DNA from: Cellulomonas fimi
GTDB lineage: Bacteria > Actinomycetota > Actinomycetes > Actinomycetales > Cellulomonadaceae
Assembly (NCBI RefSeq): GCF_028583725.1
Contig: NZ_CP110680.1
Location: 3,596,001-3,660,000, forward strand
Direction: 5' to 3'
Length of the DNA stretch: 64,000 nucleotides
Position 1 is the first letter of the stretch. Each line of letters starts with the position of its first letter. Positions 58,585 to 64,000 of the stretch are shown piece by piece. The notes under the pieces were generated by a model, which worked only from the letters and a program-made list of their open reading frames with translations, did not search any database and was not told the origin of the DNA. Both the position numbers and the translations under genes were made by a program.

Positions 58585-60057
58585 TCACTCCGGGGTCTCG
58601 TCGGGCTGGCGGGCGTCGGCCAGCGCGCGGTAGCGGCGCCACACGTCGTCGTCGACGGCGCGCTGCGACTCGACGACACCCGTCGTGGCAGGGGTCCAGG
58701 TGTCGCGCACGGTGCGCACATCGGCGCCGGCGAGGACGGCCGCGGCCTGCACGGTGGCGCCACGCGCGGTGGCCTCGTCGACGTCCCGCGTGTGCACGGG
58801 TCGGCCGAGCGCGTCGGCGAGCACCTGCCGGTACGCGAGCGACCGGGCTCCCCCACCGGTGACGACGACCTCGCCGTCGGCGGTCGCACCCGCGGCGCGG
58901 ATCGCGTCGTGGCCGCGCACGAGCCCGAGCACGACGCCCTCGTAGGCGGCGAGCGCGAGCTCCTCGCGGGTCGTGTCGGAGCGCAGCCCGGCGAGCACGC
59001 CGCGCGCGTCGGGGCGGTCGGGGCTCCGCTCGCCGTCGAGGTACGCGGCCATGACCATGCGGTCGGCGCGACGCGGTGCGGCGAGGGCGAGGCGCGTGAG
59101 CTCGGGGTGGTCGACGCCGAGCAGTCGCGCGACGGTGTCGGTGACCTTGGCGCAGTTGAGCGTGCAGACGAGCGGCAGCCAGCCACCCGCGGCGTCGGCG
59201 ACGCCGTCGACCCACGCGGTCGCGTCGTGCACGGGCGTGGGCGAGGTCGTCATGACGACGCCCGACGTCCCGAGGCTGTAGAGCACCTGGCCGGGCGCGA
59301 GGCCGATGCCGAGCGCGCCCGCGTGCTGGTCGCCCGCGCCCGCACCGACGACGACGTCGACACGGAGGCCGAGCGCGCGGGCGTCGGCGGTCGACGCGGT
59401 GCCCGCCGCCTCCGACGGGCCGAGGACCGTGGGCAGCAGCGTGGACCACGGGAGGTCGTCGCGGACCCAACGGTCGAGGTTGTCGACCAGGTACCGGCCG
59501 TCGTGCGCGGCGTAGTAGCCGGTGCCCGAAGCCTCCGAGCGATCGGTCACCGCGCGGCCCGTCAGCCGGTAGGTGAGGTAGTCGTGCGGCAGCAGGACGC
59601 GGGCGGTCTCGTCGAGGAGGTGCGGCTCGTGCTGCGCGACCCACGCGAGCTTGGTGATGGTAAAGGCGGCGGTCGGCACGGAGCCGACGGCGTCCGCCCA
59701 CCCAGCCGTGCCGAGGTCGCGGACCAGCGCGTCCGCCTGCGGGCTCGACGTCGTGTCGTTCCACAGCTTCGCGGGCCGCAGCACGCGGTCCTGCGCGTCG
59801 AGCAGGACGAGGCCGTGGCACTGCGCGGCGACGCTCACGGCGTCGACGTCGCCCGCGCTCAGCCCGGCGTCCGACAGAGCACCGCCGAGCGCGAGCCCGA
59901 ACGCCGCCCACCAGTCGGCCGGGTCCTGCTCGCTCACCGGCGGCGACGTCGGCGGGTGCGCGCTGCGGCCCGACCCGAGCAGCCGGCCGGAGCCCGCGTC
60001 GCGCAGCTCGACCGTGCAGGACTGCGTCGAGGAGTCGACGCCCGCGACGACGCCCAT
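58585..60057 (-). CDS. xylB: FGGY-family carbohydrate kinase (xylulokinase-like)
   Basis: The 490-residue protein shows the FGGY features AGVDSSTQSCTVEL (first phosphate loop, Asp8), VSVAAQCHGLVLLD, RPAKLWNDTTSSPQ, LPHDYLTYRLTG, VGAGAGDQHAGALG with the catalytic Asp, YSLGTSGVV and VVTGGGARSLAYRQVLADALG. These match bacterial D-xylulokinases, but related pentulose or hexulose substrates are possible. Its start overlaps the SIS gene by one base, so both are coupled. The transporter of the operon is ribose-like and no xylose isomerase is visible in the window. Confidence 0.88.
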   Translation of the reverse strand: MGVVAGVDSSTQSCTVELRDAGSGRLLGSGRSAHPPTSPPVSEQDPADWWAAFGLALGGALSDAGLSAGDVDAVSVAAQCHGLVLLDAQDRVLRPAKLWNDTTSSPQADALVRDLGTAGWADAVGSVPTAAFTITKLAWVAQHEPHLLDETARVLLPHDYLTYRLTGRAVTDRSEASGTGYYAAHDGRYLVDNLDRWVRDDLPWSTLLPTVLGPSEAAGTASTADARALGLRVDVVVGAGAGDQHAGALGIGLAPGQVLYSLGTSGVVMTTSPTPVHDATAWVDGVADAAGGWLPLVCTLNCAKVTDTVARLLGVDHPELTRLALAAPRRADRMVMAAYLDGERSPDRPDARGVLAGLRSDTTREELALAAYEGVVLGLVRGHDAIRAAGATADGEVVVTGGGARSLAYRQVLADALGRPVHTRDVDEATARGATVQAAAVLAGADVRTVRDTWTPATTGVVESQRAVDDDVWRRYRALADARQPDETPE

Positions 60058-60713
60058 CAGGCCTCCGGGCGGCGCTCGGCGCCGTCGGACGCGAGCGACG
60101 GGAGCGCGTCGGGCAGCTGCTCGATCCGCCCGACGGCACCCGCGGGGTGCGTGAACAGCACCTGCTCCCAGCCGTACCCGCGGATCTGCATGAGCACCGC
60201 GGCGAGCGCGTCGCCCCACGCGGCGGTCGCGAGCGTCGAGCCCATCGCGATGACGCCGCCCGGGTCGACCTCGGGCCCGGCGTCAACGACAGCGGTGAGG
60301 TCGGCGAGGGTGCCGAGCGTCGAGGTCGGCGACGCGGTCAGGGCGATCACCGGGACGCCCCGCTGCTGCACGCGGCGGGACAGGTCGTTGAGCTCGTCCG
60401 ACTCGCCGCCGCGCGAGATTGTGATGAGCAGGTCACCGGACACCACGGCACCCATCGTGCCGTGCAACGCGTCCATGCCCGGCAGGAAGACCGCCGGGGT
60501 GCCGCACACCGACAGCAGGTGCGCCATGCGGCGCGCGACCGCGCCCGACGTGCCCGAGCCGGTGACGAACACCTTGCCGGTCACGCGGCCCACGAGCTCC
60601 ACGGCCGCGACGAACGACTCGTCGAGCTGGTCGGCGACGTCCGCGACCCCCTGGCCCTCGCGCCGCACGATGTCCCGTGCGGTCTGGAGGGTCGCCGCAG
60701 CGCTCGTCGTCAT
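60057..60713 (-). CDS. SIS-domain sugar-phosphate isomerase, KpsF/GutQ (arabinose-5-phosphate isomerase) type
   Basis: The 218-residue protein is a single SIS domain without the CBS pair that many KdsD/KpsF proteins carry. It shows VFVTGSGTSGAVARRMA (residues 49-64), FLPGMDALHGTMGAV with His84, LITISRGGESDEL, VIALTASPTSTLGTLADL and AMGSTLATAAWGDALAAVLMQIRGY, which track KdsD-type enzymes that interconvert ribulose-5- and arabinose-5-phosphate. The conserved GTGKSG lysine is Thr55 here, so the substrate may differ. Gram-positives lack KDO, so a catabolic role in this operon is more likely. Confidence 0.8.
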   Translation of the reverse strand: MTTSAAATLQTARDIVRREGQGVADVADQLDESFVAAVELVGRVTGKVFVTGSGTSGAVARRMAHLLSVCGTPAVFLPGMDALHGTMGAVVSGDLLITISRGGESDELNDLSRRVQQRGVPVIALTASPTSTLGTLADLTAVVDAGPEVDPGGVIAMGSTLATAAWGDALAAVLMQIRGYGWEQVLFTHPAGAVGRIEQLPDALPSLASDGAERRPEA

Positions 60714-60765
60714 GGGGGTGCTCTCTTCCGTCGGTGGTCCGTGGTGCGTCATGAGGAGGCCGGGA

Positions 60766-62364
60766 TCAGGCGGCGGCCCACGCCGCGAGGCGCAGCGCCT
60801 GCGGGGTGCGGTGCTCGGCGGACAGCTGCTCACCGGTGCTGCGGCCGTGCGAGACGACGACGATGTCGTCGGCGACCTCGCAGATCTCCTCCTCCTCGGA
60901 GGAGACGAGCAGCACGGTGAGCCCGGCGTCGTGCGCGAGCGAGCGGACGATGCGGTGGATCTCGGCCTTGACGCCGAGGTCGACGCCCTTGGTCGGCTCG
61001 TCGAGCAACAGGACCCGCGGTCGCTGCGCGATGGCCCGCGCGAGCAGCACCTTCTGCTGGTTCCCGCCCGACAGGCTGACGACGGGCCCGTGCACGTCGC
61101 CGCGCACGCGCAGCTGCCCGAGCAGGTCGTCGGCGTCGCGCAGCATGCGGCGCTTGTCGAGGAGACCCGCCCGGCGGTACCGGCGCAGCACGGGCAGCGC
61201 GACGTTCATCGGGGAGTCGAGCTTGGGCACGATGCCGTCGCTCTTGCGCTCCTCGGTGACGTACACGACGCCCTCGCGCTGGGCCCTCGCCGGTGTGCCG
61301 GGGCGGTACGGACGGCCGTCGAGCAGGACCGTCCCGGCCGTGACGGGCGCGAGGCCGACGAGCGCGCGCATGACCTCGGTGCGGCCCGCGCCGACGAGGC
61401 CGTACAGGCCCAGGACGCGGCCGGGCTCGGCGGTCAGGCTGACGCCGTGCACGCCCGGCGCGTGCAGGTCTCGCACCTCCAGGCGGGGCCCGCGCGTCGC
61501 GTCGGGGAGCCAGCGGCGGACGTCGGCGACGGGTGCCGCCTCGGCGTGCTCGGGCTCGGGCGTGCGGACGGCCTGCGCCGGGGCCTCACCGGCGCGCAGC
61601 CGGTCGTCCATCTGGGCTGCCTCGTCGCCCGCGATCGCCGCGACGACGTCGTGCCGGCTGACCTCGTCGACGCGGGCGTCGATCCGGACGCGCCCGTCGA
61701 CGAGCGCGACGACCCGGTTGCAGACCGCGTAGAGCTCGTCGAGCTTGTGGTCGACGAACACGATGCCGAGCCCGCGGTCGGCCGCGAGGGACCGGACCAT
61801 GTCGAGCAGGCGCTCGACCTGCCCGCCCTCGAGGCTCGTCGTCGGCTCGTCGAGCAGCAGGTACTTCGCGTCGCGGTGCGTGGCGACCGCGATCTCGAGC
61901 ATCTGCCGGGTCGCGACGGGGTAGTCGCCGAGCTTGCGGTCGACGTCCACGTCGAGCCCGAAGGACTCGACGAGCTTCCGCGCCCCGGTGCGCATCTCGT
62001 CGCGGCGGAGCAGCCCGCCCCGCGAGTGCTCGTCGCCGAGGTAGACGTTCTGCGCGACGGTGAGGTTCGGCAGGAGCGAGAGCTCCTGGTACACGGTCGC
62101 GATGCCCGCGGCGATCGCGGCGGCGGGCGAGTCGATCGTCTCGGCGCGGCCGTCGACGACGATCTGGCCGCCGTCCGGGGTGGTCGCCCCGGCGATGGTC
62201 CGCAGGAGCGTCGACTTGCCCGCGCCGTTGTGGCCGACGAGCCCGACGACGTCCCCCGGCCGCACGTCGACCGAGACGCCGTGCAGCACCGACACACCCG
62301 AGTACCGCTTGATGATCCCTCGGACGCTCAGCCCTGCCGGCGTCCCGGTCGACGTCGTGGTCAT
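60766..62364 (-). CDS. Ribose-type sugar ABC importer ATPase (two ABC domains)
   Basis: The 532-residue protein has an intact first domain (Walker [37 protein letters not shown]) and a second with degenerate P-loop GLVGAGRTEV but full signature [16 protein letters not shown] and LLLDEPTKGVDLG. An extra linker of about 35 residues (AAQMDDRLRAGEAPAQAVRTPEPEH...) sits between the domains. It matches RbsA/MglA-type importers and follows its binding-protein gene with one base between. Confidence 0.92.
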   Translation of the reverse strand: MTTTSTGTPAGLSVRGIIKRYSGVSVLHGVSVDVRPGDVVGLVGHNGAGKSTLLRTIAGATTPDGGQIVVDGRAETIDSPAAAIAAGIATVYQELSLLPNLTVAQNVYLGDEHSRGGLLRRDEMRTGARKLVESFGLDVDVDRKLGDYPVATRQMLEIAVATHRDAKYLLLDEPTTSLEGGQVERLLDMVRSLAADRGLGIVFVDHKLDELYAVCNRVVALVDGRVRIDARVDEVSRHDVVAAIAGDEAAQMDDRLRAGEAPAQAVRTPEPEHAEAAPVADVRRWLPDATRGPRLEVRDLHAPGVHGVSLTAEPGRVLGLYGLVGAGRTEVMRALVGLAPVTAGTVLLDGRPYRPGTPARAQREGVVYVTEERKSDGIVPKLDSPMNVALPVLRRYRRAGLLDKRRMLRDADDLLGQLRVRGDVHGPVVSLSGGNQQKVLLARAIAQRPRVLLLDEPTKGVDLGVKAEIHRIVRSLAHDAGLTVLLVSSEEEEICEVADDIVVVSHGRSTGEQLSAEHRTPQALRLAAWAAA

Positions 62365-62365
62365 G

Positions 62366-63385
62366 TCAGCCGACCTCGCCCGGACCCGGCGTCTGGCCGA
62401 CGGTGAAGAGCTTGAGCGACTGCAGGATCTCCGCCTCGGGCGTCGCGCCGTCGACCCACGCTCGGATCTGCTCGACGACCTGCTGGCCGTAGGCGTTCGG
62501 CTCCTGGGCGACGCACGCGGGGTACTGCTCGGTCAGCGTCTGCTCGGAGGCGCAGAACCCGTAGACCTTGACCGCGCTGTTGGCGCCGAGGGCCTGGAGC
62601 GCGCCGTAGGCGGCCGGGCCCGTCGACGCGAAGATCACGTTGATGTCCGGGTTGCCGGAGAGCATCTCGGTGGTCGCGCGCAGGCTGTCGTCGGGCTTGA
62701 CGTTGCCGTCGACCTTCGCCACGACGGACGCGTTCGGGTTCGCGGACAGGGCCTCCTCGAAGCCGGCGTCGCGCATCTGCGTCGGGGTCTCGTCGGGCTC
62801 GGTCACGAAGCCGACCTTGATCTCGGCGTCGGCGCCCAGGTCGGCGAGGACCTGCTCGGCGGTCTGGCGGCCGCCCGCGGTGTTGTCGGCGCCGAGGTAC
62901 TGCACGATGCTCGCGCCCTGCGACTCGAGCGCCTCGGGGTCGATGCCCACGTTGACGGTGAACACCGGCACGCCCGCGTCGTTCGCGGCCTTGACGATCG
63001 CGGCGCCCGGCTCGGACTTGACCGCGTTGAGGGCGAGCGCGCACGGCTTCTTCTGCAGCATCGACTGCGCCTGCGCGAGCTGGTTGGCGTCGTCGTCGTC
63101 GGCGATCTGCACCTCGACCGTGAACCCGTTCGCCTCGGCCGCCTCCTCGAAGCCGGCCTTCATGGCGACGTAGTAGGGGTTGGTGAGGTTCGGCAGCGCG
63201 ACCGCGATGAACGGGGTCTCGTCGTCGCACGAGTCCGGGCGGGGGATCTCGCCGGAGGCGGCGGTGGCCGCGCCGGACGAGCCGCCGTTCGACGAGCCCG
63301 TGCCCGTGTCGACGGCACCGCACGCGCCGAGCACGAGGGTGGTGGCGGCCAGGCCGGCCGCGAGGGCGGGGATGCGAAGCTTCAT
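62366..63385 (-). CDS. Ribose-type sugar-binding lipoprotein
   Basis: The 339-residue precursor follows AGGAGAGACAG and has a lipoprotein signal ending LVLGAC, then a Gly/Ser linker. The mature Peripla_BP_4 domain begins PFIAVALPNLTNPYYVAMKAGFEEAAE and continues ANQLAQAQSML, GVPVFTVNVGI and QYLGADNTAGGRQTAEQVL. Two pairs of cysteines (SCDDET, KPCAL, GFCAS, YPACV) may form disulfides. It captures a sugar for the ATPase/permease. The exact sugar is unknown. Confidence 0.92.
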   Translation of the reverse strand: MKLRIPALAAGLAATTLVLGACGAVDTGTGSSNGGSSGAATAASGEIPRPDSCDDETPFIAVALPNLTNPYYVAMKAGFEEAAEANGFTVEVQIADDDDANQLAQAQSMLQKKPCALALNAVKSEPGAAIVKAANDAGVPVFTVNVGIDPEALESQGASIVQYLGADNTAGGRQTAEQVLADLGADAEIKVGFVTEPDETPTQMRDAGFEEALSANPNASVVAKVDGNVKPDDSLRATTEMLSGNPDINVIFASTGPAAYGALQALGANSAVKVYGFCASEQTLTEQYPACVAQEPNAYGQQVVEQIRAWVDGATPEAEILQSLKLFTVGQTPGPGEVG

Positions 63386-63426
63386 CGCTCTGTCTCTCCT
63401 GGGGGTGGGTCGGGGTCGTGCCGGGT

Positions 63427-64000
63427 TCACCGGTGGTCGGGGGTGCCCGCGGTGACGGGGGTCGCGGGGGACGCGGGGGTGACCGCTGCGTCGGTGCCGC
63501 TCGGGGGTCCGCCGCGCAGGCGGCGGCGGAACAGGTCGCTGAGCGACGACTGGCGGCGGTAGGTGTCGAGGATGACGCCGCCGAGGATGATCAGGCCGAT
63601 GACGAGCGGCTGCCAGTACGACTGGACGCCGACGACGTTCATGCCGTTGGACACGGTCGCGATGAGGACGGCGCCGAGCAGCGCACCGGGCAGGGAACCG
63701 ATCCCGCCGAACAGGCTGACACCGCCGACGACCGCCGCGGCGATCGAGTAGAAGAGCTCGTTGCCCGAGCCGGCCGACGGGTAGCCGACCATGAGGCGCG
63801 ACGTGACGATGAGGCCGCCCATGCCCGCGCAGAGCCCGGAGACCGCGTAGACGAGCATCGTGACGCGGCCGATCGGGATGCCCGACAGGCGCGAGGTCTC
63901 GGCGTTGCCGCCGACCGCGTAGATGTGGACGCCGGTCGGGGTGAGCCGCAGCAGGACCGTGAAGACGATCGCGAACACCGCGACGAGCACGACCGGCATG
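63427..64000 (-). CDS. Ribose-type sugar ABC importer permease (5' end beyond window)
   Basis: The last about 190 codons of an RbsC-type permease are present. They show THVG-like TPTGVHIYAVGGNAETSRLSGI, LCAGMGGLIVTSRLMVGYPSAG, AAAVVGGVSLFGGIGSLPGALLGAVLIATVSNGMNV, and the final helix LVIGLIILGGVILDTYRRQ, with a Pro/Thr-rich tail. The frame continues past the right edge. It is the most upstream visible gene of the sugar operon, with 41 bases to the binding-protein gene. Confidence 0.92.
   Translation of the reverse strand, partial: MPVVLVAVFAIVFTVLLRLTPTGVHIYAVGGNAETSRLSGIPIGRVTMLVYAVSGLCAGMGGLIVTSRLMVGYPSAGSGNELFYSIAAAVVGGVSLFGGIGSLPGALLGAVLIATVSNGMNVVGVQSYWQPLVIGLIILGGVILDTYRRQSSLSDLFRRRLRGGPPSGTDAAVTPASPATPVTAGTPDHR

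Noticed and set aside
60057..60713. SIS protein as lipopolysaccharide (KDO) biosynthesis enzyme
   Set aside because: High-GC Gram-positives make no KDO, and the gene is translationally coupled to a catabolic kinase.
58792..62406. Long plus-strand open frame opposite the sugar operon
   Set aside because: It covers kinase, SIS and ATPase genes in antisense, has biased composition and no motif.

Overview
The window is very GC-rich, densely coded DNA with many GTG starts, Shine-Dalgarno sites of the AGGAGG type and long spurious antisense frames. Gene content points to an actinobacterium of the Micrococcales, most likely Cellulomonas or a close relative. The main pointers are a secreted GH16 beta-glucanase with a ricin-type carbohydrate-binding domain, a GH20 hexosaminidase, ribose/xylose-type sugar ABC importers, an F420-type oxidoreductase, an ECF42/DGPF sigma-factor pair and a core gene block also known from Mycobacterium tuberculosis. 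Species assignment is inference; I had no database.

Region 1 (1-9033): a truncated PQQ-type sugar dehydrogenase lipoprotein, a nicotinamidase, a MarR regulator, a YwqK-like protein cotranscribed with rsmI, a divergent protein O-mannosyltransferase, a GH20 hexosaminidase, a BASS-type symporter and a small GlsB/YeaQ membrane protein.

Region 2 (9111-10537): a 1,299-bp IS481-family element with TGT...ACA ends sits between two perfect 16-bp direct repeats that copy the 3' end of a tRNA-Ala(CGC) gene. This looks like a clean insertion with a long target duplication that moved the tRNA away from its terminator.

Region 3 (10588-26271): the conserved block membrane protein - rimJ - glp/moeA - UDP-glucose pyrophosphorylase - 5-formyl-THF cyclo-ligase, then a penicillin acylase, a CIRCE element driving an FmdB/Ruc-type zinc-ribbon chaperone, a SAF-domain protein, mscL, an alanine-rich repeat protein and a 1,578-residue helicase/nuclease-like protein whose catalytic motifs all look degraded.

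Region 4 (26552-34745): a complete respiratory nitrate reductase operon narG-H-J-I followed by the nitrate/nitrite transporter narK, tightly coupled by overlaps.

Region 5 (34746-49572): mixed single genes: MFS exporter, AraC regulator, two methyltransferases, GNAT, GH16 glucanase, ECF42 sigma factor with its YCII/DGPF partner, F420/PPOX protein, GrpB, glycerophosphodiesterase, DoxX, lipoprotein, and a MATE exporter behind palindromic operators.

Region 6 (49573-64000): two sugar loci. The first is a ChvE-GguA-GguB type importer with a ROK regulator and a lone ABC ATPase. The second, on the opposite strand and cut by the window end, combines a ribose-type ABC importer with an arabinose-5-phosphate-isomerase-like SIS protein, an FGGY (xylulokinase-like) kinase and a fructose-6-phosphate-aldolase-like enzyme, which suggests an unusual pentose pathway. 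A Fic protein with an elaborate inverted-repeat leader lies between the two loci.
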